Shown: one piece after another, positions 21,376 through 30,891 of the stretch | Numbering within the stretch: position 1 is the stretch's first letter | How the letters are laid out: every line of letters begins with the position of its first letter | Origin: Arthrobacter rhizosphaerae | GTDB taxonomy: Bacteria; Actinomycetota; Actinomycetes; Actinomycetales; Micrococcaceae | Length of the DNA stretch: 64,000 nt | Assembly (NCBI RefSeq): GCF_023062595.1 | Contig: NZ_JALLAN010000010.1 | Coordinates: 124,001-188,000 of the forward strand | Direction of reading: 5' to 3' | Made by a program: the position numbers and the translations under genes | Notes under the pieces: generated by a model | Seen by the model: the letters and a program-made list of their open reading frames with translations, nothing else | The model's database searches: none | What the model was told of the DNA's origin: nothing

Positions 21376-22510
21376 GAGCGGAGCCGTTCCCCTGCTAAAC
21401 CGCCTCCGGAGGTTCCCCGATGTGGAGGCCGCCAACCTGCAGGCATGGGATGCCACGGACAGCCTGCTGCTCGACACGGCAGCCGAGTTCCTGCCGGGGG
21501 ACGGCAATGTGACGGTGATCGGCGACCGCTATGGGGCCCTTACTCTTTCGCTGGCAGAGTCCCAGGCCACCACAACGGGCGCAGTCCGTGTCCATCAGGA
21601 TCTTGTGACCGGGGAAAAAGCCCTGCGAAACAACGCTGACACCCTTGGCATCGGCGGATTTGAGCAATTGCCGCTGGGCCCGTCACTGCTGGCCGGAGCG
21701 CGCCTTGTAGTGATGCAGCTTCCCCGGACCCTGGCCGAGCTCGAAGAAGCAGCCGATGCCGTGGCGCGCTATGCCGAACCGGACGTGGTTCTCCTGGCCG
21801 GCGGCCGGATCAAACACATGAGCCTGGGTATGAACGATGTTCTTGCCCGCTGTTTCGAGGACGTAAAGCCCCAGCTGGCACGGCAGAAATCCCGCGTGCT
21901 GGTGGCGCGTACTCCCAAGCTCCGGACCCGGCCCCTGCCATATCCAATTGTTGAGGAAAACGCCGAGCTCGGCATTACTGTCTGCGCCCACGGCGCCGTG
22001 TTCTCCGGCACCAAACTGGACATCGGAACAAGGTTCCTTCTGACGTTCCTTCCCAAAATGGCCTCCGCTGCCCATGCCGTGGACCTGGGCTGCGGAACAG
22101 GAATTCTGGCGGCCATGTACGCCCGCAGCCATCCCGACGCCCAGGTCACTGCGACCGACCGCTCCGCTGCGGCAGTGGCCTCGGCCACCTGCACCGTCCA
22201 GGCAAACGGGCTGTCGGGTCGCATCAGAGTGCTGCAGGATGACGCCATGGAATCACTGCCCGAGGCCAGCGCCGGACTCATCCTGCTCAACCCGCCGTTC
22301 CATCTCGGAGCGAGCGTTCACGCAGGCGCCGGCATCAAGCTGTTTGAGGCTGCTGCAAGAGTCCTGGAACCGGGAGGCGAACTGTGGACCGTCTTCAACA
22401 GCCACCTGCCTTACTTACCTGCTCTGGAACGGCTGGTGGGACGGACGACGGTGCAGGGAAGGAACACAAAATTCACTGTCGCCAGGAGCATTTCGCGGGG
22501 ACGAAACTGA
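21359..22510 (+). CDS. RsmC/RlmG-like SAM-dependent methyltransferase
   Basis: 383 residues from ATG 21359. The C-terminal catalytic domain has the SAM motif VDLGCGTGILA (about residues 240-250) and the N6/N2-methyltransferase signature NPPFH (about 312). The N-terminal half looks like a degenerate duplicate methyltransferase domain, the layout of RsmC and RlmG, which methylate guanine N2 in 16S or 23S rRNA. Which rRNA position is modified cannot be told. A long open frame upstream to 21056 is a shadow of the oxidoreductase gene. Confidence 0.85.
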   Translation: MNDTTESGAVPLLNRLRRFPDVEAANLQAWDATDSLLLDTAAEFLPGDGNVTVIGDRYGALTLSLAESQATTTGAVRVHQDLVTGEKALRNNADTLGIGGFEQLPLGPSLLAGARLVVMQLPRTLAELEEAADAVARYAEPDVVLLAGGRIKHMSLGMNDVLARCFEDVKPQLARQKSRVLVARTPKLRTRPLPYPIVEENAELGITVCAHGAVFSGTKLDIGTRFLLTFLPKMASAAHAVDLGCGTGILAAMYARSHPDAQVTATDRSAAAVASATCTVQANGLSGRIRVLQDDAMESLPEASAGLILLNPPFHLGASVHAGAGIKLFEAAARVLEPGGELWTVFNSHLPYLPALERLVGRTTVQGRNTKFTVARSISRGRN

Positions 22511-22643
22511 AACCGGACAACCGACTTTGAGGGCGTCGGCAGACCTGATGGTCAACTGCGCGTGGGGTCGTGCCGGGACGCCCGGGAGTAACGTACGATG
22601 CAGAGATTACTAATAAATTTGCCGAGAAAGTGTAGGGGAATCC

Positions 22644-23903
22644 TTGACTGAGATCCGCCAGCCGTCCCCAAGGCGCGGAACCAATCTGCCCCGGATGGGT
22701 GACTTTAATCTCACGGTCATCCTGGATGCCATTCGCCGGTCAACAGCGGGACTGAGCCGGGTGGAACTTGCCCAGATTGTCGGACTTTCCCCGCAGACCA
22801 TCTCCAACATTTCGCGGCGGCTCCTGGACCAGCATCTGATCATCGAGGCCGGTAAAGAGGGCAACGGGCCTGGGAAACCGAGGACGATCCTGCAGCTGAA
22901 TCCTTCGGGAATGTACGCTGTGGGCGTTCACCTTGACCCTGCCGTAACGACGTTCGTGGTCCTGGACCTTGTGGGTGCAGTGGTAAAACACTCAAGGATC
23001 AACACGCCCGGAGGATCCGATCCCGCCGCCGTGATTGCGACGATCGCAGGTGAAATCAAAAAACTTGTGGACGAATCAGGAGTGGATGCCTCGAAGATCG
23101 CCGGACTTGGCGTCGCTGCGCCGGGGCCCATCGATTTGGAGCACGGCACTGTTGTGGCCCCTCCGCTCCTTGCCGGCTGGGACCGCGTACCCCTGCGGGA
23201 TGCTCTTGCCGAGGCCACAGGGCTGTCCACGCTGGTGGATAAGGACGTCACCAGCGCTGCTGTAGCGGAGACCTGGGCGGGTGGTCCCAGTGGCTCGGGG
23301 AGCTTCGTATTCATGTATATGGGTACGGGCATCGGCTGTGGAATTGTGCTCAATGACGAGTTGGTAAGAGGAACGTCCGGCAACGCGGGAGAGATCGGCC
23401 ACATCGTCGTCGATCCTGACGGCCCGCCCTGTGATTGCGGGCTCCGAGGCTGCGTTAAGTCTTCCTGCATCCCTCAGGTTCTGGTTGCCCAGGCCGTGGA
23501 GGCTGGAGTGCTGGAGCACGACGACGCGGGGGATTCAGGCGCGGCGTCCGCAATACAAAACAGCTTCGCAAAGCTGTTCGAGGCAGCGGAGGCAGGAAAC
23601 AGCACGGCAGCGGAGATTATTGACCGGTCGGCCGTCCTGGTCTCGCGGGCTGTAGCGGTGATCACCAACACACTCGACGTTGAACGCGTTGTATTTGGGG
23701 GCCCCTTCTGGAACCTCCTGTCAGAGCGCTATCTCAACCGGATCCCGGAACTGCTTGAAGGCAGCAGCGCCGCGCGGCAGATCCACGGCATCGAGGTCGT
23801 GGGCACCGGCGTCGGCGAGGACGTCGGTGCTGTGGGTGCCGCATGCCTGGTCCTGGAGCACACCCTCGCGCCGCGTTCCCAGCGATTATTGCTCGAGGGC
23901 TGA
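22644..23903 (+). CDS. ROK-family transcriptional regulator
   Basis: 419 residues with an N-terminal winged helix-turn-helix (about residues 20-75; LSRVELAQIVGLSPQTISNI) and a C-terminal ROK sugar-kinase-like domain. Ligand-binding residues are visible in GNAGEIGHI, and the zinc site is CDCGLRGC. The start is TTG at 22644 with GGGGAA upstream; no better start is available. It is probably a sugar-responsive repressor. No target operon adjoins it: the next gene is convergent. Confidence 0.88.
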   Translation: MTEIRQPSPRRGTNLPRMGDFNLTVILDAIRRSTAGLSRVELAQIVGLSPQTISNISRRLLDQHLIIEAGKEGNGPGKPRTILQLNPSGMYAVGVHLDPAVTTFVVLDLVGAVVKHSRINTPGGSDPAAVIATIAGEIKKLVDESGVDASKIAGLGVAAPGPIDLEHGTVVAPPLLAGWDRVPLRDALAEATGLSTLVDKDVTSAAVAETWAGGPSGSGSFVFMYMGTGIGCGIVLNDELVRGTSGNAGEIGHIVVDPDGPPCDCGLRGCVKSSCIPQVLVAQAVEAGVLEHDDAGDSGAASAIQNSFAKLFEAAEAGNSTAAEIIDRSAVLVSRAVAVITNTLDVERVVFGGPFWNLLSERYLNRIPELLEGSSAARQIHGIEVVGTGVGEDVGAVGAACLVLEHTLAPRSQRLLLEG

Positions 23904-23961
23904 CATCGCTCAGGCGAAATAGCCGGGTCAGTGAAATCGCCAGATCAGTGAAAGGTCCGCA

Positions 23962-25941
23962 TCAACCTACCCTCGTTGCCCGCAGATCATCGACCAACAC
24001 AGTCAGCGGAGCAGTGGTTGCGCTGCCTGAGAGGTAAGCCATCAGGCCGATGCTTCCGGGGACCTGAAGGGCTGCTGTCGAATCCGTGACAGTGCGCTGC
24101 CACGTTGTGGGTTCGGTGGTTCCGAGCTCCCACACCCTTGCGCTCACGGTCGTCGGGCCGGTTCCTGTCACCTGTAGCCGGACGGCGAGCTTGTCACCAA
24201 CAGCGTAGTTCAGCCCCGCAATTGTCAGGCCCGTGCCCAGGGTCGTCTCCGCGCCTGTGGACGATGCGCGTATCAGGTAAAGGCTGACAGCACCGTTTCC
24301 TGTCAGCTGAACCTTGGCCCTGTACTCCCCGGCACCCGCTACGCGTCGGCCTACCACTGAGAGGTACAGGCCTGACCCGCTTGCCGCCTTGTCCGTCGCC
24401 AACGTGAGGTAGAGGTCCGTGGTGGATGAACTGACCCCGTTCAGATAAACGTTATTGCCACTGCCCGCCGTCGGGATCCTGATCCTGCCCGCCCCGTCGG
24501 ACACTGCATAAGAAGATGTGGTTCCCGTAGTGCTCCAGGCGCCGCCGACGTCGGCCGTGCCAAACCCGTTTGCGACGGTCCGGCTAAACGCATCCGATGC
24601 CAGCACGGAAGCTGTACCAACATTGACCTGCCGGGCGGCCATTGCTGTGGCCCCGGCGTTGTCCGTAACGGTCAATGTGACAGTGTATGTTCCCGCGGCC
24701 GCGTAGCTGTGGGAAGGAGTAGCAGTGGTTGCGGTGCCGCCATCCCCGAAGTTCCAGGAATACGCAGCAATGCTTCCGTCAGGGTCGGAGGAAGCGGAAC
24801 CGTTGAAGTTGCAAGCCAGTGCTGTGCAGGATTCTGTGAATGACGCTGTTGGAGGGGCGTTCTCCCCGCTTGCGACGATAGTGAGTTCGTCTGTGAAGCC
24901 GCCTTGGGTCGCCACAAAGCGGGACGTTAACGAAGTAGCGGTGAATTGGAGATCAACGAGGCCATGACTCGGATTGGAGTTAAGTCCGGAAGAGGCTGCG
25001 AAATACCCCGCTTCGGCATCAGCGGGGAAGACGTCTCGCAGGGGGACACCGCCCGTGCCGACCGTTGAGATTACTGTCCCGGCACCCTTTACCAGGGAGT
25101 TGTCGCTGTCTCGGACGCAGGACGCGTTATAGAAGCCGGCTGCAATACCGGTGCAGCCAGCGGCCACGGAGAGCTGCTTGCTCCGTTGATAGATGTGCTC
25201 ATGGCCGTTCAGTACCAGGTCGACTTTCTTGCTCACGAGAAGGTTGATCACGTCTGTACCTGCCGTGCAGCCATACTGCCCCATGGAGATGCAGGGCATG
25301 TGCATTGCCGCAACAACCCAAGGAATGGAGGCAGCCCTGGCACCGTCGATCGCTGCTGCCGTCCAGTTGTAGCGCGCGGTCCCGACAGAGTAGTCCCAGG
25401 TGGCCTCGGTAAACGGTACGCCCGGAGAGATGAAGACGAAACGCGCCACGGGGTTCTGTTGGGGAACGTCAACATAGTATTGACGTCCGTAGCTGCCAAT
25501 CGCCCCCGGAAGCTGGTTCGGAAGGCATGCAGAGAAGTCGTTGATGTTGCCGTTCAGTCCATTGCTTTCATGGTTGCCGGCGATCAGTTGGAAAGGGAAG
25601 CCGGCTCCGGTTCTTGAGGTCACGAAATCGCACCAGCTTTGCTCAGCTCCCGTGGCACCATAGGAAAGATCGCCCAGAGCCAAGTGGAGATCGGGCTTAA
25701 TTGTGCCGATCCTGGACAGCACACCGGCTGCCTGTGTCGTGGATGAATAATCCCCTGCGGCGGTCACATGAAGTTGCCCCGGCACCGCGGGTATCACCGC
25801 CTGCGGAACAGCGGCCGGCTTAACCGCAGCAAGAGTGGGTCCGCTCGCGGCACTCAGGCCCGGAAGTGTTCCGAGTACGAGGGCGACGGTGGCAAGCGCC
25901 AGGATCCCGGTTCTGCCTTTGCGAAAGATTCCCCTGTGCAT
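23962..25941 (-). CDS. Secreted metallophosphoesterase with PKD domain
   Basis: 659 residues from ATG 25941 (GGAG eight bases before). The signal peptide has basic HRGIFRKGRTG and a hydrophobic ILALATVALVLGTLPGLSA. The catalytic domain (about 60-340) has GDLSYG, AGNHES, MHMP and NGHEHIYQR, the calcineurin-like metal-binding blocks. A PKD domain follows (about 350-430, WNFGDGGTATTA), then a C-terminal beta-rich domain of about 200 residues ending DDLRATRVG. It is probably an extracellular phosphatase or phosphodiesterase; no sortase or anchor signal is visible. The open frame upstream to 26103 is not family-like. Confidence 0.88.
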   Translation of the reverse strand: MHRGIFRKGRTGILALATVALVLGTLPGLSAASGPTLAAVKPAAVPQAVIPAVPGQLHVTAAGDYSSTTQAAGVLSRIGTIKPDLHLALGDLSYGATGAEQSWCDFVTSRTGAGFPFQLIAGNHESNGLNGNINDFSACLPNQLPGAIGSYGRQYYVDVPQQNPVARFVFISPGVPFTEATWDYSVGTARYNWTAAAIDGARAASIPWVVAAMHMPCISMGQYGCTAGTDVINLLVSKKVDLVLNGHEHIYQRSKQLSVAAGCTGIAAGFYNASCVRDSDNSLVKGAGTVISTVGTGGVPLRDVFPADAEAGYFAASSGLNSNPSHGLVDLQFTATSLTSRFVATQGGFTDELTIVASGENAPPTASFTESCTALACNFNGSASSDPDGSIAAYSWNFGDGGTATTATPSHSYAAAGTYTVTLTVTDNAGATAMAARQVNVGTASVLASDAFSRTVANGFGTADVGGAWSTTGTTSSYAVSDGAGRIRIPTAGSGNNVYLNGVSSSTTDLYLTLATDKAASGSGLYLSVVGRRVAGAGEYRAKVQLTGNGAVSLYLIRASSTGAETTLGTGLTIAGLNYAVGDKLAVRLQVTGTGPTTVSARVWELGTTEPTTWQRTVTDSTAALQVPGSIGLMAYLSGSATTAPLTVLVDDLRATRVG

Positions 25942-26145
25942 GGTGACTCCCTGTACCCGAAGAACCGGCACAAAAAAGCCGGAGCCAGGGCCCGGACCGG
26001 GCGTAGCCACCCTTGCTCTCCACGGGTACTGGACAGGCGGGCGTGAGACCGCGCGAGGCGTACTAGCCCCATGGTAACGCCCGCCTCTTACACTGACCAG
26101 CAAATCGGGTGGGGCATTTTTTCCAGGCCCGCTCCGGCAGCGTCT

Positions 26146-26448
26146 TTAGTCGATGTCCTCCACAATCGTCCCGTAAGGCACCGTCTCATCGAGATGGGCC
26201 TGGTGGCCGGTGGCCCCGGCGTTGTAAACCACCCGGACGCCATACTTCTGGTCGGCTGCTGACTGCATCAGGATAGGGCGGATCGTGTCCACAACGTGCT
26301 GGTCCTGTGCGGCGAGATACTGCTGGTAGCTGGCTGGAAGCTGAATCATGCCCTCAGGATAGACCTGCCGACCGCTCATGGGGAGAGGTCCCCATTGCCC
26401 AAAATGGCTGCTCCCGTTTGGATAGGATGGCCGGTGGCGGAGCTTCAT
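26146..26448 (-). CDS. Small protein, unknown function
   Basis: About 100 residues, with Met starts possible at 26487, 26448 or 26379. The C-terminal part (MSGRQVYPEGMIQLPASYQQYLAAQ and then DQKYGVRVVYNAGATGHQ, split here) reads like a real soluble protein with ordinary composition, unlike neighbouring shadow frames. It is transcribed away from the MoxR operon. No motif recognised; the start is uncertain. Confidence 0.5.
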   Translation of the reverse strand: MKLRHRPSYPNGSSHFGQWGPLPMSGRQVYPEGMIQLPASYQQYLAAQDQHVVDTIRPILMQSAADQKYGVRVVYNAGATGHQAHLDETVPYGTIVEDID

Positions 26449-26511
26449 TCCGCCGTCGCGCCGCAGGGAGGCAACTCCCTTCGGCAACCAGCAGCTCTCA
26501 GGGGGATTTCA

Positions 26512-27519
26512 GTGCTTCAGACGACGGCGCCCGCCAGGATCGAACCCGCGGAACTCGCGCTCGCCCAACAGATCATGGGGGACATCTCCCGCAGTTTTGA
26601 AGCGAAAGTAGTTGGACAGAAGCGGCTGCGCGAATCGCTCCTCATCGGCCTCATGACCGGAGGGCATATCCTCCTGGAGAGTGTGCCCGGGCTGGCCAAA
26701 ACCACTGCCGCCCAGACGGTAGCCGACGCCGTCAGCGCGGACTTCCGCCGGATCCAGTGCACGCCGGACCTGCTGCCCAGCGACATAGCCGGCACCCAGA
26801 TCTACGACGCCGCCAAGGGAACATTCGTCACCCAGTTGGGCCCCGTGCATGCCAACATCGTGCTCCTGGACGAAATTAACCGGTCGAGCGCCAAAACCCA
26901 GAGCGCCATGCTGGAGGCCATGCAGGAACGGCAGACCACCATCGGCGGCGTGGTCTATCGGTTGCCGTCCCCGTTCCTCGTGCTGGCCACCCAGAACCCA
27001 ATTGAGCAGGAGGGGACGTACGTTCTGCCGGAAGCCCAAATGGACCGTTTCATGCTCAAGGATGTGCTGGACTACCCAACGCCGGCTGAAGAGGCCGAAG
27101 TTATCCGCCGGATCGATGCCGGCATCTTCACAGAGGAACAAAGGCCTGCCGCAGCTGCATCCCTGGGGGCCATTTCCGAGGTCCAGGAAGTGGTCCGCCG
27201 GGTTTACATCGATCCCGCGATCGTCCGGTACATCGTCGGACTGGTCTACGTCACCAGGAACGCGGCTCAATACATTGACGCCAGGCTTGCCGGTTTCATC
27301 GAATTCGGCGCCAGCCCCCGCGCCAGCATTGCCTTCAGCCAGGCGGCCCGGGCGGTGGCCCTCCTGAACGGCCGCGACCACGTGATCCCTGAGGACGTAA
27401 AGTCCCTGGCACACCGTGTGTTCCGGCACCGGCTGATCCTTGGCTTTGAAGCGGTAGCCGAGCAGGTCCGGGTGGAGACAATCATCGACGCCATTGTCGC
27501 GTCCGTGCAAACACCATGA
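26512..27519 (+). CDS. MoxR-family AAA+ ATPase
   Basis: 335 residues from GTG 26512 with AGGGGGA nine bases upstream. AAA+ motifs: Walker A ESVPGLAKTT (about 54-63), Walker B VLLDEINRSS (about 119-128), sensor 1 LATQNPIEQEGTY. MoxR proteins act as chaperone-like ATPases together with VWA-domain partners. It is the first gene of a six-gene operon with DUF58, VWA and TPR proteins. Confidence 0.93.
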   Translation: MLQTTAPARIEPAELALAQQIMGDISRSFEAKVVGQKRLRESLLIGLMTGGHILLESVPGLAKTTAAQTVADAVSADFRRIQCTPDLLPSDIAGTQIYDAAKGTFVTQLGPVHANIVLLDEINRSSAKTQSAMLEAMQERQTTIGGVVYRLPSPFLVLATQNPIEQEGTYVLPEAQMDRFMLKDVLDYPTPAEEAEVIRRIDAGIFTEEQRPAAAASLGAISEVQEVVRRVYIDPAIVRYIVGLVYVTRNAAQYIDARLAGFIEFGASPRASIAFSQAARAVALLNGRDHVIPEDVKSLAHRVFRHRLILGFEAVAEQVRVETIIDAIVASVQTP

Positions 27520-27526
27520 GTCCGCC

Positions 27527-28402
27527 ATGACCACCAGCCTGGTGCAGCGGGTGAAGTCGAAGATGTCCATCTTCGCCCATCGCAAAGCCCGTGGAATGCT
27601 CGACGGCGAGTACGGTTCTGTCTTCAAGGGCCGCAGCCTGGACTTTGAGGACCTCCGGGCCTACGTTCCCGGTGATGAAGTCCGGGACATCGACTGGAAG
27701 GCGACGGCCCGCCACGGCTCACCGCTGATCAGGCGCTATGTTGCTGTCCGGCGCCAGACCCTGCTGCTGGTGACCGATACAGGCCGGAATATGGCAGCCA
27801 CGGCGGCTGACGGTGAGGATAAAAAGGACATCGCGGTGATGGCCCTTGGGGTCCTGGGGTATCTTGCCCTCCGCCACCGGGATGTCGTCGGCTTGGTCGC
27901 AGGAGATTCGACTGGTTCACGGTCACTGCCAGCCAAAGGGGGAGAGGCCCACCTGGAACGGCTTCTGCGCGAGGTGGATGCCCACGCGGGACTTTCAGCT
28001 CCTCCCAGTGAACTACGTGTCCAGCTGGAACATGTGGCCCGAAACTATCGGCAGCGGATGCTGCTGTTCGTCGTGGCGGACGAGTTTCTCCCGGATGCCG
28101 GACTGGAGGCTCTGCTGCGCCGGCTCCGGGCTCAGCACGAGATCCTGTGGCTGACCATACGCGATGCAAACCTGGGCCAGGCGGGGGAGCCGTACGACGT
28201 CGCCGATTCGCGCGTACTCATGAGCCATTTGGCCGGATCAGAAGCAGTCAGTCGCGCATATGGCGTCGCCGTTGCCGAGCGGACAGCCGCACGCGCCGGA
28301 ATGTTCCGCCGGCTCGGGATTGCTGAAGTGGCCGCCGGAAGCAGCCACGAGGTTGTTCCCGCGATTTTCTCCTTGCTGGAACGGCACCGCCATGGACGGT
28401 AG
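27527..28402 (+). CDS. DUF58 protein, MoxR partner
   Basis: 291 residues from ATG 27527, eight bases after the moxR stop. The DUF58 signature lies near the N-terminus: GEYGSVFKGRSLDFEDLRAY followed by RDIDWKATARHG. The rest has a VWA-like fold (LLLVTDTGRNM). Invariably linked to MoxR ATPases; the molecular role is not established. It overlaps the next gene by 11 bases, implying translational coupling. Confidence 0.9.
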   Translation: MTTSLVQRVKSKMSIFAHRKARGMLDGEYGSVFKGRSLDFEDLRAYVPGDEVRDIDWKATARHGSPLIRRYVAVRRQTLLLVTDTGRNMAATAADGEDKKDIAVMALGVLGYLALRHRDVVGLVAGDSTGSRSLPAKGGEAHLERLLREVDAHAGLSAPPSELRVQLEHVARNYRQRMLLFVVADEFLPDAGLEALLRRLRAQHEILWLTIRDANLGQAGEPYDVADSRVLMSHLAGSEAVSRAYGVAVAERTAARAGMFRRLGIAEVAAGSSHEVVPAIFSLLERHRHGR

Positions 28403-28856
28403 GGCGGACTTCTATGGACCACTGCTGTACAGTCCGTGGCTGCTGTGGCTCGGGCTCGGCCTGCTTGCCCTGGTGGCAGGCTGGTTCCTGTTTGTGTTTC
28501 TTAGTACCAGAAGTCCGGAGGTCCAGGCGGAGCGTTACATACCGACGTCGGACCTGAAAACTTTACAGAAGGAATTTCTGGAACGCATCAACGGAGTGGC
28601 CTCTGACGCGCACTCGGGCCGCTTACCTGCACGGCAGGCACATCAGGAACTGAGTCTCCTTGTCCGGATGTTTGTGCAGAGAGCTTCAGGGGTCGCCGCT
28701 CCGCGGATGACGCTAGCCGAGTTGCAGGAGAACGGCCCGCCCGCCCTGGTCACAGCCATAGCGCGGATCTACCCTGGCGAGTTCGCGGCGTATCCCCAGG
28801 ATGAACCGGCCGCTGCTGCGGAGACGGCCCGGGAGGTGGTCCGGTCATGGAGCTGA
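28392..28856 (+). CDS. Membrane-anchored protein of the MoxR operon (DUF4381-like)
   Basis: 154 residues from ATG 28392. One membrane helix (about residues 17-37, LLWLGLGLLALVAGWFLF) is followed by a soluble helical region with LPARQAHQELSLLVRMFVQRASG. Size, topology and position between DUF58 and VWA genes match the DUF4381-type subunit of MoxR/Bat operons; the family assignment is inference. It overlaps both neighbours by about 10 bases. Confidence 0.7.
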   Translation: MDGRADFYGPLLYSPWLLWLGLGLLALVAGWFLFVFLSTRSPEVQAERYIPTSDLKTLQKEFLERINGVASDAHSGRLPARQAHQELSLLVRMFVQRASGVAAPRMTLAELQENGPPALVTAIARIYPGEFAAYPQDEPAAAAETAREVVRSWS

Positions 28857-29863
28857 TTTTCTGGTGGGTTCTGCCTGCCGCACTGGTGATGGCTGGGGCC
28901 GCTGTCTGGTGGGGACTCAGACAGTACAAGGCCGGGAATGCCCGACGGCGGCCGGTGGCCCATGGCGATCGGCTCACCGCTCTGCCTGAGTACCAGGCAG
29001 CGGTCCGGCGGTATCGGCGCTGGCTCCTGGTCATGGCTGTGGCGGCGGGGTTGCTGGTCACGGCATGCACTGTGGCTGCGGCCAGGCCCGCCGAACGCAG
29101 CAACGTCCGGCCTGAGCAGCACAATCGGGACATAGTCCTCTGCCTCGATGCCTCGGGTTCGATGAGCAGTGCCGACTCTGCAGTCGTGGAGACCTTCGGC
29201 CGGCTCGCTCAGGAGTTCGACGGCGAGCGGATAGGGCTGACCATTTTCGACAGCACCGCCGTCCAGGTCTTCCCCCTGACGGATGACTACGAGTACGTCG
29301 CCGAACAGCTCAAGGAAGCACGACGGGCATTTGATGGGGAATCAGAGGCTGCCGGCTTCCTCGACGGAACCTGGGGCGGTGAGGGATCATCCCTCATCGG
29401 AGACGGTCTGGCATCCTGCGTGCGGAGCTTCCCCAAGACTGACGGTGAACCGGGGGCTGTGCAGCACCAATCATCACAACAGCGGTCACGATCCATCATC
29501 CTGGCCACCGATAACTATCTGTCGGGAAACCCGATCTTCACCCTCGACGAAGCAGGCGCGTTGGCCCTGGAAAGCGGCGTCCGGATCTATGCCTTGAATC
29601 CTGGCGACTACGATTTCGGCGGTGATCCGGGGCAGCCTGGAGCCCAGTTACGGTCTGTCGCCGAGAAGACCAATGGCGGCTATTACGTTCTGGACGATCC
29701 TGACGCCGTGGCGGGCATCATCCATAGTGTGCAGGCCACGGAGGCATCCAGGTTCCAAGGTTCCCCACGGGCAGTGGTTGCGGATCAGGCCGAGGTCCCG
29801 CTGGCCATTGCGCTGCTGTCCGGATTGGTGCTCGCAGGGGCGTCATGGCGGCTGAAGCCATGA
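28847..29863 (+). CDS. VWA-domain membrane protein (BatA-like)
   Basis: 338 residues with an N-terminal hydrophobic helix (about 5-22), a second helix near 62-80, then a von Willebrand factor A domain with an intact metal-ion-dependent adhesion site, DASGSM (about residue 101). A final hydrophobic segment near the C-terminus (about 315-333) matches the BatA topology. It overlaps the next gene by four bases (ATGA). Confidence 0.88.
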   Translation: MELIFWWVLPAALVMAGAAVWWGLRQYKAGNARRRPVAHGDRLTALPEYQAAVRRYRRWLLVMAVAAGLLVTACTVAAARPAERSNVRPEQHNRDIVLCLDASGSMSSADSAVVETFGRLAQEFDGERIGLTIFDSTAVQVFPLTDDYEYVAEQLKEARRAFDGESEAAGFLDGTWGGEGSSLIGDGLASCVRSFPKTDGEPGAVQHQSSQQRSRSIILATDNYLSGNPIFTLDEAGALALESGVRIYALNPGDYDFGGDPGQPGAQLRSVAEKTNGGYYVLDDPDAVAGIIHSVQATEASRFQGSPRAVVADQAEVPLAIALLSGLVLAGASWRLKP

Positions 29864-30891
29864 CGTTCAACCCGATTGCGCCCTGGTGGATGCTTGGCCT
29901 GGTCTTCGCGGTCTCCCTGGCGCTCGTTCTCCGGATCCTCCTGAGGGCACGCGTCGGCAGGGGGAGCGATGGCCGAGGCTATACCAGCAGGGCGGAAGCC
30001 AGGGACTGGCTGTTCCGCGGCAGCCTTGTGGCCCTGCTGATCCTTGCAGCGCTCAGGCCGGGATTGCCGGGCGGCCACTTGGCTGCTGCAGCCTCCGACC
30101 TCAACGTCTTCTTTGTGGTGGACACCACCAGCAGTATGGTGGCGGAGGATTTCGGAAACTCGGAGCCGCGGATGCAAGGAGCCAAGGCGGACATGCTGTC
30201 CATCGCGGGGGAACTCAGCGGGGCACGTTTTTCGGTCATCACGTTCGATTCGTCGACCACGGTGCGGATGCCGCTGACCGTTGACTCTTCGGCGCTGGAA
30301 ACAGTCGTTTCCATACTCGGTCCCCAAGTCACGGACTACTCCACCGGAAGCAGCGTCACGATGGCGGGGAAGGTGCTCCAGGCCCGGCTACAGGCCGCCA
30401 GGGAAAGCCATCCCGAAAGGCCCCGGATTGTCTACTACCTCGGTGACGGCGAGCAGACCAGTGCCGAGCGGCCGGCACCATTGGGAGTGGAGACTTCCCT
30501 TGTGGACGGCGGGGCGGTCTTGGGATACGGCACGCCCGAAGGCGGAAGAATGCTGGAAAACACCGGTTCGGCCGACGACGGCGAAAGGCGCTACATCAAG
30601 GACCGGTCCGGCGGCGAATCCCGTGATGCGATCTCCAAAATTGATGAGGACCAGTTACAGGAAATGGCAGGCCAGCTTGGGATCCCGTATGTGCACCGCA
30701 CCGAAGGCGATTCCACGGCATCGATGATGCAGGATGCCCGCCCCGGCAACCTGGACCGTACTGAACAGGTCCTGAACGGCCGGACCGAGTTGTATTGGAT
30801 CCCGGCGCTCGCAGCGCTCTTGCTCGCCCTGCGCGAGGGCATTTTGGTTATGAGGCAACTGAGGATGTTGAGGCCGCTCCGTGAGGGATAG
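29860..30891 (+). CDS. VWA-domain membrane protein (BatB-like)
   Basis: 343 residues from ATG 29860, which shares ATGA with the stop of the preceding gene; an in-frame ATG at 29845 is less likely. Membrane helices near residues 10-28 and 50-68, then a VWA domain with MIDAS-like DTTSSM (about residue 87; Thr in the middle position instead of the usual Ser), and a C-terminal hydrophobic segment. It is the second VWA protein of the pair found in Bat operons. Confidence 0.86.
   Translation: MTFNPIAPWWMLGLVFAVSLALVLRILLRARVGRGSDGRGYTSRAEARDWLFRGSLVALLILAALRPGLPGGHLAAAASDLNVFFVVDTTSSMVAEDFGNSEPRMQGAKADMLSIAGELSGARFSVITFDSSTTVRMPLTVDSSALETVVSILGPQVTDYSTGSSVTMAGKVLQARLQAARESHPERPRIVYYLGDGEQTSAERPAPLGVETSLVDGGAVLGYGTPEGGRMLENTGSADDGERRYIKDRSGGESRDAISKIDEDQLQEMAGQLGIPYVHRTEGDSTASMMQDARPGNLDRTEQVLNGRTELYWIPALAALLLALREGILVMRQLRMLRPLREG

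Noticed and set aside
26509-27627. 372-residue reverse-strand open frame opposite moxR
   Set aside because: Shadow of the moxR coding frame; its composition mirrors the AAA+ codons.
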